A stretch of 64,000 nt of DNA from Benincasa hispida (GCF_009727055.1 NC_052350.1:19369807-19433806), one strand, 5' to 3'. Numbered from the stretch's first letter, positions 50,031 to 62,269 are shown. Program-made: numbers and translations. The notes: a model not told the origin generated them from the sequence alone.

Positions 50031-51780
50031 TGTAACGCGTTCGGTATGTATGATATTAAATGCTCAGAATGATGCGATACTACTACTATTTATGCATTAA
50101 TTAGGGATTGCTCAGGTAATATGCCCTGCATTGTCACAAGTTTCCTTACGATGGAGCCAAGTGTAATTCCACCGCAAGTTTCTTGGTGTGATTCGAGGTC
50201 GAACATGGGGAAGTGGTGCAGGTTATTGCGACAAGGTTTTTAATTCTTTATAAAAAGGTATGTACAATATGTAAATTGCAGTAAAATAATGGAAAGCGGT
50301 AAAGATGTGATAAGACATAAAAATACAATAAACCTAAGCTAGATGTTACAAGATACAGACTTTATCAAGATATTAGGATTAAGGCTGGCTGTGAAGGTTG
50401 TGCAAAGACATGGGATGCGATGACAAGTCTTGTGAACAAATTAGAAAGAGAAAGATAAGTATTACAAACAATGAGAGTTCTTAATTGAATTGAAAGTACA
50501 AATATTGTTCCGCTCTTCTCTTAATGTACACCTCTTAGTGATCGACCGCGTTTCTCATATGTCTGTGGTGAAACATAGTCTAACGTAATGAACACAAGGT
50601 TGCTTCCATGTCTAGAAGTACTACTCGCTTTAGTTAACGCACTCTTCTGACCTTCTCTCGATAGATCAGAATGACATCTTTACTTCCGCTCTCACAGGTG
50701 AAGATGTCGTCTAGCATGCTTTAGCTAAACGTATTTTATAACTTTAATACATATTAAGTTCTTGGTGATTCATATTGCTCATCAAGGGATTAAGAAAACA
50801 TCATAAAGAAAGTGACTAATGGTTCAACGGAAATAGACAGAAAATGGTAAACGAAATCTATCGAAACATTTAATATTTCTACTAAGTGTTTGATACATGA
50901 TATATGAATGAAGAGAAAAAGAAAATATGGAATACAATGAAAGAGAATAGAACAGATACAATCTAGTGCCAGTGTCTTAGCATAGATTCGATGGAGATCT
51001 GCTTGCCGGATTGGATGGTTTCGATGAAGGAAGAGCTTCCCTCTCAGACTTGCTCCACCGATAGCAGGGGTCTTTGCACAGAACTTTGATCGGGTATATG
51101 ACAGGTTGGCCTTATCTCGTTCTCTTCCCGGATTTCTTCTCTTCAGCACTCAGCTCAGCCTTTTCTCTCTAAAATCTTACAGCACTTAGCCCAGTATCCA
51201 ATAGCATACCTTTCTCTGAAATCACTGGGGTATTTATAGGAGTAGATCCTTTGACTCCGGCCTTGTGGTCCCCACGTGATGGTTTTGGTAATTCCGCAGA
51301 TGAAGGGATATTATTCCTTCTGTTATGCAATCAGACCATCAATTCTACACAACCATTAGTTGTACACGTGTCTCAATCCTCTGCTCTCACGTTGCTCAGT
51401 TGCATCTTTTAATCATGGGATCGCATGCGGTGTTTGTTTTTATTACCACATGCGGTCGAAGCGTAGCTCTGGACCGACTGTTCATTGTGTCGTTACTTCG
51501 GTAATCGTCTCTTCATAGTCGATCGATGGGTGCAATATGACAGAGATGCATTGATTAGTTTCTCATGAGCCTTGAGCGCAAGCGGTGACTTGGTCTCCTG
51601 CAAAATAGAGTAAATTTTGGCTTGTCCTCTATCATTTTGGCGTTAGTGTGTGTAATTGCAAACATTTATAATTATTGTCATACCAGGTTAATTTTCATAC
51701 AATTGGCGCATAATTACTAACTTTTGGCCGCAATATCTATATAAGGTGGCATAAATAACTTGTATTTCTACAAGTTATCA
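50031..51780 (-). mobile_element. solo LTR of gypsy family B in the C2 3' LTR
   Basis: Plus-strand reading begins TGTAACGCGTTCGG and ends TACAAGTTATCA. It is flanked by GTCGT on both sides (50026-50030 and 51781-51785), and copia LTR sequence continues after it. It aligns end to end with 59928-61706, the 5' LTR of the nearby family B element. Confidence 0.85.
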
Positions 51781-52044
51781 GTCGTCCTCGTGGCGTTTGT
51801 GTTCGTGCGTTGTTTATGCTGCTGTTGTCAATGCTATTGCTGGGTGTTAGTAGATCGCATGGAGGTTTCCGCTACGTTGGAGTTCCAAAGTGTGGTATGG
51901 AACTCTTTCCCTTGTTATTTATCTTGTTAAAGCATGCTGTTAATTAAGATTTGTTTGCATAACTGTATGTAATGTATATTGTTGTATTTCGGTCACGGTG
52001 AAATCAGAGCGATCCGAACGCGCTCATGGAACTCTTAAACATGA
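51781..52044 (+). repeat. 3' LTR of C2, right part
   Basis: GTCGTCCTCGTGGCGTTTG onward matches 39545-39820 and 61707-61985. A 16-bp segment (AAGAACGTCTTCAACT) is missing. It stops about 10 bp short of the expected LTR end. Confidence 0.8.
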
Positions 52045-52059
52045 TGTGTTAATGTATAT

Positions 52060-52960
52060 TGTTTAAACATGATATGTGAATGAAGAGATAAAGAAAATAT
52101 GGAATAAAATGAAAGAGAGATAGAACAGATACAATCTGGTGCCAATGTCTTGGCACAGATTCGATGGAGATCTGCTTGTCGAATTGGATGGTTTCAATGG
52201 CAGAAAGAGCTTTACTCTCAGGCTTGCTCTACCGGTAGCAAGGGTCTCTGCACAGAGCTTCGATTGGCTATATGACAGGTCAGATCTGAGATTTACTTCT
52301 CGACCTTATCTCGTTCTCTTTTCAGATTTCTTCTTTTCAGCACCCAGTCTCAGCCTTTTCTCTCTAAAATCTTACAACACTTAGCCCAGTATCCAATAGC
52401 ATACTTTTCTCTGAAATCACTGGGGTATTTATAGGAACAGATCCTTTGACTCTGGCCTTGTGGTCCCCACGTGATGGTTATGGTAATTCCGCAGATGGAG
52501 GGATATTATTCTTTCTGTTATGCAATCAGACCATCAATTCTGCACAACCGTTAGTTGTACACGTGTCTCAATTCTCCGCTCTCATGTTGCTCAGTTGCAT
52601 ATTTCGATCATGGGTTTGCATGCGGTGCTTGTTTTTATTACCGCATGCTAGATCGATTGTCGCATTACGCCGTTACTTCGGTAATCGTTTCTTCATGGTT
52701 GATCGACGGGCGCAATGTGGTAGAGATGCGTTGATTAGTTTCTCATGAGCCTTGAGCACAAGCGTTGACTTGGTCTCCTGCAAAACAGAGTAAAGTTTAG
52801 CTTGTCCTCCATATTTTTGGCGTTAGTAGGTGTAATTGCAAACATTTATAATTATTGTCGTACCAGGTTAATTTTCATACAATTAGCGCATAATTACTAA
52901 CTTTTGGCCGCAATATCTATATAAGATGGCACAAATAACTTGTATTTATACAAGTTATCA
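52060..52960 (-). repeat. 3' LTR of gypsy B, truncated
   Basis: Corresponds to the second half of the LTR (50882-51780). The outer half is missing and replaced by copia LTR plus a short filler. Confidence 0.8.
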
Positions 52961-54150
52961 CACCCCCAAATTTAGATATATGCTTGTCCTCAAGCATATC
53001 TTCTACTAAGGCAATCATGCTCCATTCCTAATCTATATTTCTGCGATGATTGGTTGCTCCGAATGTTACACTTAGGTACATTACCTGACATCGCACTTTC
53101 CTTCTATCCTTGCTAATTCTTAGCAAGCCTTACTTTATTCTTCTATGTAACAAAATTCTACTCAAAGACACTTTTCGAGTTTTCAAAATAGAAAGTTTAT
53201 CTCTTCTTTATCAAAACAACTTGATGTATCTATATGCGGTGAGCAACACTTTGCGTCATTTATTCACTTAGAAACAGTTGGTCATGGTTACATTCTTCGT
53301 TTTGGCTTGTCCCCACGGGTGTCGTGCGAACATCCAACTACGGTAGTGTGCCAGTTCTAACTTTAACTCATGATAATCAGAGGAGTTGTCCCTTGCATTC
53401 TTTTTTTTCTTTTTGGTTTATACAATGTCGTTCTTGGAAACCCACCTTCGTTTTGGCTTGCTCCTACGGGTGTCATACGAACATCCAACTATGAGCAGAC
53501 TCCTTTCACAACTGAACTCTTATCAGGTTGGGAACAGTTTTGAAATTTTCCCTTGTGCTGACATTGGAGTTTTACAATTTTTTGTTTTTTGTAAATGAAA
53601 ATGGACGCATTTTCTGAAATACTGCATACTTCTAATTTCATCTGCTCAGACCTTCCCCACCCCCAAATTTAAAAATGAGCAAGGTCCTCATTGCATTTTT
53701 GGATAGATTAGACAAACACTTAGAAGAAAATTTCAAAAAGAAGGTTTGAGCAAGACTTTGAAAGATAGAAGGTAAAGTACTACTAAACTAAGAGTTAACT
53801 AAGTGTTATTCAAAATTTACTATGTATGGGAAATGTTTCTAAGTGTAACATATAATACGTCATAGCAACACAATGAAGATCGTAAAAATACAAGAGTACA
53901 AATATAGCAAAGATTAACAAAGGAAGATAAAGAAAGAGGCACAGGCAAAGAGTAGAGTGAATTATGTACTTTGATTGTATTAACTATTAACAAAGTATGC
54001 GAATATATTACAAATGGTCGCATTACAAACAAAATTTTCTCATGCCTGTACAAGAGTCAAAGAATTTGGTTAACTTACAAAATAATAAAAGAATCGAATA
54101 CAATTAAAGAATGGCCGCATTAAAACTTAAAATTGAAGAAACAATAAAAA
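52961..54150 (-). other. 3' internal region of gypsy B, non-coding
   Basis: CACCCCCAAATTTAGATATA and a second CACCCCCAAATTT block at about 53660 recur here and in gypsy A (33640). No coding domain was recognised. Confidence 0.6.
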
Positions 54151-54604
54151 CTAAGGTTGAGGAGTAGGGGAATCTGGTGGACAATATTGAGGCAGAGCAA
54201 CAAAGCCATCGTAAAAAATAAAGGGTTGCCTTAGATATGGAGGCACCATCAGACCATGCAAATAGGCGATGAGAAAGTTGAAGTATTCTTGATAACGCTC
54301 CGCTATCTGCCACTGTTTTTGGAAGATTCTGTGCATACTGCGTTGGATATTGAGGAGTGCTTCCCTTGAAGTTGCACTGCGTTGAATCTCATCAATGCGC
54401 TCCATTGCTACCTCAAATTGATGGTTGAAGAAGTGATGCTGCTGAGAGACAAGTTCTTGCTGTTGGGTGAAGAGGGTTCTCATTTCAGCTAGCTCGGCAG
54501 CGAAGAAGGTGGAGGATGGTTGTGCCTGCAATGTCTCGCCAGCACCGTTTTGGGGTTGGGTAGATGTGCCTTCACCCAAAGCGTGTGGGTCATCAACTTG
54601 CGGC

Positions 54605-55179
54605 NNNNNNNNNNNNNNNNNNNNNNNNNNNNNNNNNNNNNNNNNNNNNNNNNNNNNNNNNNNNNNNNNNNNNNNNNNNNNNNNNNNNNNNNNNNNNNNN
54701 NNNNNNNNNNNNNNNNNNNNNNNNNNNNNNNNNNNNNNNNNNNNNNNNNNNNNNNNNNNNNNNNNNNNNNNNNNNNNNNNNNNNNNNNNNNNNNNNNNNN
54801 NNNNNNNNNNNNNNNNNNNNNNNNNNNNNNNNNNNNNNNNNNNNNNNNNNNNNNNNNNNNNNNNNNNNNNNNNNNNNNNNNNNNNNNNNNNNNNNNNNNN
54901 NNNNNNNNNNNNNNNNNNNNNNNNNNNNNNNNNNNNNNNNNNNNNNNNNNNNNNNNNNNNNNNNNNNNNNNNNNNNNNNNNNNNNNNNNNNNNNNNNNNN
55001 NNNNNNNNNNNNNNNNNNNNNNNNNNNNNNNNNNNNNNNNNNNNNNNNNNNNNNNNNNNNNNNNNNNNNNNNNNNNNNNNNNNNNNNNNNNNNNNNNNNN
55101 NNNNNNNNNNNNNNNNNNNNNNNNNNNNNNNNNNNNNNNNNNNNNNNNNNNNNNNNNNNNNNNNNNNNNNNNNNNNNNN
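54605..55179. other. assembly gap, 575 N
   Basis: Run of N inside the coiled-coil ORF of gypsy B. Confidence 1.
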
Positions 55180-56490
55180 ATCCCTTGATACAGTTATGTC
55201 ATGCGTTGTTAGGATCAGCCGCTTCTTGACCAAATACACCCAGAGCCTTCCCTCCGGCAGCAAAGACTTAAGACTCCAAAGTGCGGATGCCTTTAGGGGA
55301 GACTGTCCATCTTGTGCCCGGCTGTGCTAATACCCTCAACGTGTCTTTCATCAGTTCTTTTGTAGGATCATCAATGATCTTGTTCCCTGGTGCATCAAAG
55401 TTGTCCCTCATCTGATAAAGTCCATTGATGTCCTTTGCGCTGAAGTGTACTGTCTCGCCCTTAAAAGATACCACATCCCTATTTTCATGTAGACGCCCAT
55501 GATAGAAGTCTCGCACTACCTGAGGCACGATGATGGATGGGCACTAATAGAAAGTGTCCAACCCATGCTCTACAATGACACTCGTGATGAGATCAGGTAG
55601 TGGGGTCGGCGCAGGGTAGAAGCCCATCTCGATCAGCATGTCATCATTCTTCTTTCTTTTAGCTGATCGCTTCTTGGCCAATGTAGGCTCTCTTTTTTCT
55701 GATACGTCTTTGCCTCTTGCTTGCGCAAGGCGGGCTGCTTGCCTTAGTCTCTTTTTCCGCTCCTTGCGTTGTTCCTCTTTCTCGCGTTCAGCGAGTTCTT
55801 TGCCCTTACTTTTGTACAAGCGCTTCTTGTTAGCTTCACACTTCCTCCTCTTCTCTTCCAAAAGCAGTCTTTCCTCTTCTTCCTTCTTCCTTCTTTCTTC
55901 TTCTTCCACCTCTTTCTTTTCTCTCTCAAGCTCTTCTTCAAACTGCTCAGAGGCCAGCAATATGCGCTGATTCTCCTCATGCTTCCGGATCCCTTTAAGT
56001 CGGGCAAGTTCGTTATTGCTTCGCATCTCTTCAAATTCCAATATTCCTCTTCGATTCCCTTCTGCGATGATGAGCTTGCCCCGCTCCATCTTTTCTTGCT
56101 TCTCTTCTTCTTCTCTTCTTTTTCTTTCCTCCTCTTCCAATGCTAACATTAAACGTTGAGGGTCGATGCTCGATCCTTGCAGTGCATTCTCCTTGCGACG
56201 CCGCATTAGGGAGGGTTCCCTCTGTTTCTTCTCCTTCGTCCGTCGCAACCAATTGTGTTGCTTCAGGTTGCGGTGGCTCTATCGTTTCCCCCTATCCTCC
56301 GTTACGGAGGTCGACTCTCCATTCTTCTTGGGGCTTGCAGTCCTCTACTTTGCTTTTTCTTCTTTTCTCAGGCGTCTCTTCTCTTTTCGGCGCATTCTTC
56401 TCTCTTCTTTCTCCTCTCTCCTCTTCTTCTTGGCCTCTTCATCTTCGTGATCATCCTTTTTCTCTTTGTTCGTTCTTGATTTGTGATGAT

Positions 56491-56645
56491 NNNNNNNNNN
56501 NNNNNNNNNNNNNNNNNNNNNNNNNNNNNNNNNNNNNNNNNNNNNNNNNNNNNNNNNNNNNNNNNNNNNNNNNNNNNNNNNNNNNNNNNNNNNNNNNNNN
56601 NNNNNNNNNNNNNNNNNNNNNNNNNNNNNNNNNNNNNNNNNNNNN
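56491..56645. other. assembly gap, 155 N
   Basis: Run of N inside the Glu-Lys-Arg coiled-coil coding region, next to CTT-rich sequence on the plus strand. Confidence 1.
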
Positions 56646-57352
56646 TTCTTCTTCTTGTCTTCCTTTTCAGCCTCTGCTGCCTTCTTCAATCTAGCTCCGA
56701 CTTTCTTCTCTACCTCAGCTGGCAGCCCACCCCTTGCAATCTCCTCCATCGCAAGGTCAGGGGTTATTAACTCTTTCTCCGCTTCTCCGGCCTCTTCAAC
56801 TGCGATCTCGTTTTCTTCTCTTTCAATGATCATAATCTTCTCTTCTTCCATTTTTGGGGGCTCGTTAAAAATTTCTGTGATGATGGTGGCCTCCGGAGTC
56901 TCCGGGACCAGAACATCATTCCCTTTATCTTTTTCTTCAGCCACCACATCTTCCTCCACCACTACTCCATCCTTTATCGCTTCCTCCGCCACAACCACCA
57001 TCTCTTCCTCCGTAGGCAGTGGCTGGTTTATAACCCCTGCCTTGGGCATTCCTCCTCCTTGCTCCAAGGTGCTTAGGATATTGCCAAACACCTCCGTGCA
57101 TCTCGCCTCATCCGTTCACTTTCAGTGGAGACGGACAATGTTGGTGTTGGCAAGCTTTCAATGCTTCCTCCTCTTTTGAACGCAGGAGGCCTAACGGCCA
57201 AGGGATTTCTCCGGGTTCTTCCGATGGGTCTAGGGACAGAACGGGTTTGTGCGGCAAGCCTACGACTAGCAGCCAGGAATGCTATCTCTCGCATGGTTGC
57301 TTAGTCATGGATGGAAGGTGAAGCAGGTTGGTTTGGTGTTTGGTTAGCCATT

Positions 57353-58000
57353 GAAACGGGTTGGAAGGTCTGGTAACTTCGAGCTTTTGAGAGAAGAAAG
57401 AGTTCTGAAAGCAAAATGTTTAGGGTTCTTATTTGCTGGTAAAGAATTTCCAAAGATGGAGAAGTGGGTATTTATAGGCTGGGCCGTGGTGGGGCCCAAT
57501 GCGATTTGTTCGGCGATTGACTTCGAGCATCGCAACAGACACGTCGTTCAGCTCTCGCATTTATGGAATTTTCAGAAAAAGCATCCTTTCGTCTGCCAAG
57601 CCATAATTGCTTGGAGATACGAATCAATTGGCCTTCTTCCCGAATTACCAGACAAAATTTTCTTTAATATTTTATTTGAATGGACGCATGATAAGGTATA
57701 ATGCATTGTGTTCAATAACGCAATTGCATCTTTGCAGAGGATGAGCAACAACGCATATATCCCTGCAATACACCCCTTAACCAACGCATTTCTGAAGGAC
57801 ACCTCGACATAGTGCATTTGGCTAAGGACGGGCAAAGGACATATACGAGCACAACACACCCCTCAACTCAATACAGTTGAGTTAGGTGATCGCAATGCAT
57901 CCTAGAATGTTTGGGATGCGCCCATGGTCATCTTGCTTTCTTTTTGTTCAATGTTTTATTTTCGTAACTTATGTTTTACACAGGTATTTTATTATTATTT
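57353..58000 (-). other. spacer between gypsy B gag and the coiled-coil ORF
   Basis: No domain recognised. This is where pol would be expected in an autonomous relative; nothing like a reverse transcriptase or integrase is visible. Confidence 0.5.
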
Positions 58001-59835
58001 ATTTTTCTTTATGACTCAATCATTCACAAATTAAAGCTCATACGCTGACTACAGAAAACTCAAAGAATTAAAGGCATGAATGAATTAAATGCACAGAAGT
58101 AACTGAAGAATGAAATTCGAAGAGTCAAAATTTGCATTAAATGAATCATTAAAACTTGGTTCAGAAATCAAAGAAGGGATTTAGTAAAGCAGAATAAATG
58201 TAGTATTGAGATATGAACCGAAAATTTGTGTTGTCTTTGATGCTCGTAATCCACATTTCTGCAGACAGTCAGGCTTGCCTGCTCAATGCCTTCACGGACA
58301 TTGCTCTTTCCCTATTGATCCCGGGGCTTCAGAATTGTTGGGCAGTGTTCCAGGTGTTCGACTTCTCAGTTCAGAGGCATGCTGTCCCACTTGGATCTCC
58401 AGATTTCGTATAAAGGATGGGCTTGCATTACTGCATCGTTCTTGTCCATGTATTATTTCAGCAGGGCCTTTAACGATCCTCCCAAGGCATTAGTTGATGA
58501 TGAAGGTTGCTGATTCTGCGGTCTTGATTGCCCCTAATTATGGTGAAACGGAGGATTCCCCTTGTAGGTGTTGCTGCCCCCTTGATGGTTCATTGGCCCC
58601 CTTAGGTTGGGATTGTCGCCCCAACCAAAGTTAGGATGGCTCATCCACCCCGGATTGTAGGTATTGCTGAATGGGTTGTTCTGGATAGCTCACACTTGCT
58701 GCAGATTCAATGGGCAGCTCCATGAGCTCCTCCACAGCTAACGCAGCTAATTGCGGCCACTTGAGTCGGCATAGCGGGTTGCACTGATTGTGGAGCAATG
58801 GCTCCTTGATTAATGACCATTGATTGGAGGATCGAGGTTACCGTGGCCATATGGGCGGCCAATGTAGTCATTGTCTCCGTCGGGACAATGGCTGTTTCAG
58901 CTTTTCTTCGATCGACACCTCGGCCTCCATATTCGTCATCTATCCAGTCATCCATATTCCTCGAGATGCGATCAAGGATGACTTTGGCCTCCGTGTATGT
59001 CTTGTCCATAAAACCTTTTGCCGTGGAGGCATCAACAACAACCTATATTGCTCTGTTCAGGCCATTATAGAATGTTTCCATCAACAAAATCGGGAATCTT
59101 GATATGTGGGCAGTTTCTCACCAACCTTCTAAATCGCACCCAGGCGGTGCTCAGGGTCTCATTTTCTTTTTGTTCAAAGTTCAACACATTCTTCCGTCTT
59201 CTTGCGTTGACAATCGGTGGGAAGAACTTCTTCATAAATCGCTCAACCAATTGCCCCTACGATGTGATTTCATTGGGCTCTAGTGAATAAGCCCACTTTT
59301 AGCCTCATCCCTCAAGGTGTAAGGGAACAGATACAACCTAATATTCTCCGAAGTCATGCCAGGTAGGGAGAAATTTCCGCACATCTCAACGAAGCTGGTC
59401 AGGTGGACATTATAGGTCTTCAACTTGCAGACCCCCAAATTGCCCTACATTCTGGATCATTTGTAACATGACCGGCTTGATTTCAAAGCGGGCATTCTCC
59501 TCAACAGTTGACCTTGAGATTCCAAGCAAAAAATCATACAGGTTGGGTGTCGTATAGTTTTGCATTGGGATATTGCGATTGGCTGTCAGGAAAATAGGAT
59601 CTGTCTCTTATACACATCTAGATGTGTATAAGAGACAGATCCTGGGTCGGTCGAACAACCCCTTGATTCACATCTGGCACCGCGTTATCGTTATTATTTG
59701 CCATGCTGGCCGCCTTTTTTCGCCGATTCCTATTCTGGCGTATCCTCGCACGGAAGGTTCGCTCGATCTTAGGGTCAACTACAAATTTCGATTCAACACC
59801 AAAACTCATAAACCGTCAGGCCGCTCTCCACGTTA
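58000..59835 (-). pseudogene. gag of gypsy B, heavily broken
   Basis: Starts near MANNNDNAVPDVNQGVVRP (about 59703). It is then split by an adapter artefact at 59601-59640, after which IPMQNYTTPNLYDFLLGI and KPVMLQMIQNVGQFGG resume. LVERFMKKFFPPIVNARRRK and ETLSTAWVRFRRLVRNCPH (about 59250-59110) are the gag core of Athila-type elements. CVSCGGAHGAAH (about 58735) is the zinc-knuckle region, and PFSNTYNPGWMSHPNFGW follows. At least ten stops and several frameshifts occur. Confidence 0.8.
59601..59638. other. Nextera/Tn5 mosaic-end junction adapter left in the assembly
   Basis: CTGTCTCTTATACACATCT is followed directly by its reverse complement AGATGTGTATAAGAGACAG. This is the 19-bp Tn5 mosaic end in palindromic form, the junction made in mate-pair libraries. 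It breaks the gypsy B gag frame exactly where the flanking codons would otherwise join (net 40 extra bases). Confidence 0.97.
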
Positions 59836-59897
59836 AATAGCCAGTATAATGAGATGTCCTGCAAAATACCAAAAACCACTCAAACAATAAATCGTTG

Positions 59898-59921
59898 ACA
59901 ATTTCCCCGGCAAGGACACCA
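59898..59921 (-). promoter_or_regulatory. primer-binding site of gypsy B
   Basis: On the minus strand, ATGGTGTCCTTGCCGGGGA lies next to the 5' LTR. It has the same general form as the TGGCGCCGTTGCCGGGG primer sites. Confidence 0.6.
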
Positions 59922-59927
59922 TAAACT

Positions 59928-61706
59928 TGTAATGTGTTCAGTACGTATGATATTAAATACTCACAATGATGCGATACTACTACTATTTATGCAATTAGGG
60001 ATTGCTCAGGTAGTATGCCCTGCGTTGTCACAAGTTTCTTTATGATAGAGCCAAGTGTAATTCCACCGCAAGTTTCTAGGTGTGATCTGAGGTCGAAAAC
60101 GATGTGGTGCCAGTTATTGCGGTATGTTCATGGTATATGCGACCAGGTTTTTAATTCTTTATAAAAGGTGTGTACAATATGTAAATTGCAGTAAAATAAA
60201 GGAAAGCGGTAAAGATGCGATAAGACATAAAAATACAGTAAACTTAAGCTAGATGTTACAAGATACAGGCTTTATGTGCGAGATACTAGGATTAAGGCTG
60301 GCTGTGAAGGTTGTGCAAAGACGTGGGATGCGGTGACAAGTCTTGTGAACAGATTAGAAAGATAAAGATAAATATTACAAACAATACAAGTTCTTAATTG
60401 AATTAAAAGTACAAATACTGTTCCGCTTTTCTCTTGGCGTGCACCTCTCAATGATCGGTCGCGTTTCCCATATGTCTGTGGTGAAACAGAGTCTAACGTA
60501 ATGAATGCAAGGTTGCTTCCATGTTTAGAAGTACTACTTGCTTTAGTTAACGCACTCTTCTGACCTTCTCTCGATAGATCAGAATGACATCTTTACTTCT
60601 GCTCTCACAGGTGAAGATGTCGTCTAGCATGCTTTAGCTAAATGTATTTTATAACTTTAATACATATTAAGTTCTTGGTGATTCATATTGCTCATCAAGG
60701 GATTAAGAAAACATCATAAAGAAAGTGACTAATGGTTCAACGAAAATAGACAGAAAATGGTAAACGAAATCTATCGAAACATTTAATATTTCTACTAAGT
60801 GTTTGATACATGATATATGAATGAAGAGAAAAAGAAAATATGGAATACAATGAAAGAGAGATAGAATAGATACAATCTAGTGCCAATGTCTTGGTACAGA
60901 TTTGATGGAGATATGCTTGCCGGATCAGATGGTTTCGATGAAGGAAGAGCTTCCCTCTCAAGCTTGCTCCACCGATAGCAGGGGTCTCTGCAAAAGCTTC
61001 GATTGGGTATATGACAGGTCGGATCTGAGATTTACCTCTTGGCCTTATCTCATTCTCTTCCCAGATTTCTTCTCTTCAGCACTCAGCTCAACCTTTTCTC
61101 TCTAAAATCTTATAGCACTTAGCCCAGTATCCGATAGCATACTTTTCTCTGAAATCACTGGGGTATTTATAGAAGTAGATCCTTGGACTCCGGCCTTGTG
61201 GTCCCCACGTGATGGTTTTGGTAATTCCGCAGATGGAGGGATATTATTCTTTTTGTTATGCAATTAGACCAACAATTCTGCACAACCGTTAGTTGTACAC
61301 GTGTCTCAATCCTCCGCTCTCGCGTTGCTCAGTTGCATCTTTCAATCATGGGTTCGCATGTAGTGTTTGTTTTTATTACCGCATGCGGTCGAAGCGTAGC
61401 TCTGGACTGACTGTCGCATTGCGCCATTACTTCAGTAATCGTCTCTTCATGGTCGATTGACGGGTGCAATGTGACAGAGATGCGTTGATTAGTTTCTCAT
61501 GAGCCTTGAGCGCAAACGGTGATTTGGTCTCCTGCAAAACAGAGTAAAGTTTGGCTTGTCCTCTATCTTTTTGGCGTTAGTAGGTGTAATTGCAAACATT
61601 TATAATTATTGTCATACTAGGTTAATTTTCATACAATTGAAGAATAATTACTACTGCAATATCTATATAAGGTGGCATAAATAACTTATATTTCTACAAG
61701 TTATCA
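59928..61706 (-). repeat. 5' LTR of gypsy B (1,779 bp)
   Basis: Full-length LTR, TGTAATGTGTTCAG to AAGTTATCA in plus-strand reading, followed by GTCGT. Confidence 0.85.
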
Positions 61707-62000
61707 GTCGTCCCCTTGGCGTTCGTGTTCATGTGTTGTTCATGCTGCTGTTTTTGACACTATTGCTGGGTGTTGGTAAATCGCATGGAGGTTTCCGCTG
61801 TGTTTGAGTTTCGAAGTGTGAAGAACGTCTTCAACTGGTATGGAACTCTTTCCCTTGTTATTTATCTTGTTAAAGCATGTCGTTAATTAAGATTTGTTTG
61901 CATAACTGTATGCGTTGAATGTATATTGTTGTATTTCGGTCACAGTGAAATCGGAGCGATCCAAACGCACATATGGAACTCTTAAACATGAGATCCTTCA
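61707..62000 (+). repeat. 5' LTR end of copia C3
   Basis: GTCGTCCCCTTGGCGTTCG to ATCCTTCA matches the right end of the C1 and C2 LTRs. A degenerate primer-binding site follows at 62003. Confidence 0.8.
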
Positions 62001-62269
62001 ATTTGCATGAGAGTCAGGTTCTAATACTCCGATTTCATCTATTGCAACGAAATAAGATTTACATTCACGATGGGTGCATTTCTACACTGATTTAATGGTT
62101 GATTTTTACTGTGGATGTGCGGATGAATGGATGTTTTTTAGGATGATTAGCCTCGATTTGATTTAGATCATTTTACATTTGCCATTGTTTGTAAAGGCCC
62201 CTGGGTTTTTGGACATTAATAATTGTTATCGAGTCTATATTCAAACTTTGTTTAAAGCTTTAAGTTGAT

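Larger units (their letters stand above)
38363..52044 (+). mobile_element. copia element C2 (same family as C1)
   Basis: 5' LTR 38363-39828, primer-binding site at 39831, leader from 39843 interrupted by gypsy D (41572-46942), and leader and gag to about 48356. A deletion then jumps from mid-gag into the 3' LTR (48357 onward). That LTR contains an N gap and a gypsy B solo LTR and ends near 52044. C2 sits in the 3' LTR of C1, a same-family nesting. Confidence 0.8.
54151..57352 (-). pseudogene. gypsy B coiled-coil ORF with plant transposon-protein-like domain
   Basis: Starts at about 57352 (MANQTPNQPASPSIHD) with a TAA after 16 codons. The head is arginine-rich (REIAFLAASRRLAAQTR), then frameshifted near 57085. 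An acidic Glu/Val-rich segment and a long Glu-Lys-Arg coiled coil (about 56640-55700) follow. After that comes a globular domain with VVRDFYHGRLHENRDVVSFK, SAKDINGLY and RLWVYLVKKRLILTTHDITV, which I recall from the putative plant transposon protein family linked to Athila-type elements. The tail (54600-54151) is a Gln-rich helical region. Two N gaps interrupt it. The function of such ORFs is unknown. Confidence 0.7.
52060..61706 (-). mobile_element. gypsy family B element (gag plus coiled-coil ORF, no pol)
   Basis: On the minus strand: 5' LTR 61706-59928, primer-binding site near 59900, gag about 59835-58000, a large coiled-coil ORF 57352-54151, a non-coding tail, and a truncated 3' LTR 52960-52060. 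No reverse transcriptase or integrase is seen. Two N gaps lie inside. The right end is followed by GTCGT, the same target site as the solo LTR at 50031. Confidence 0.75.

Noticed and set aside
50790..51149. 119-codon minus-strand frame, repeated at 60737-60961
   Set aside because: It lies within the gypsy B LTR and recurs only because the LTR does; no domain recognised.
55638..56480. Ser/Phe/Leu-rich plus-strand frames
   Set aside because: They are the reverse strand of the Glu-Lys-Arg coiled-coil coding region.
59573..59836. 87-codon plus-strand open frame
   Set aside because: It runs through the mosaic-end adapter junction and antisense gag; the SYTHLDVYKRQ peptide is an adapter artefact.
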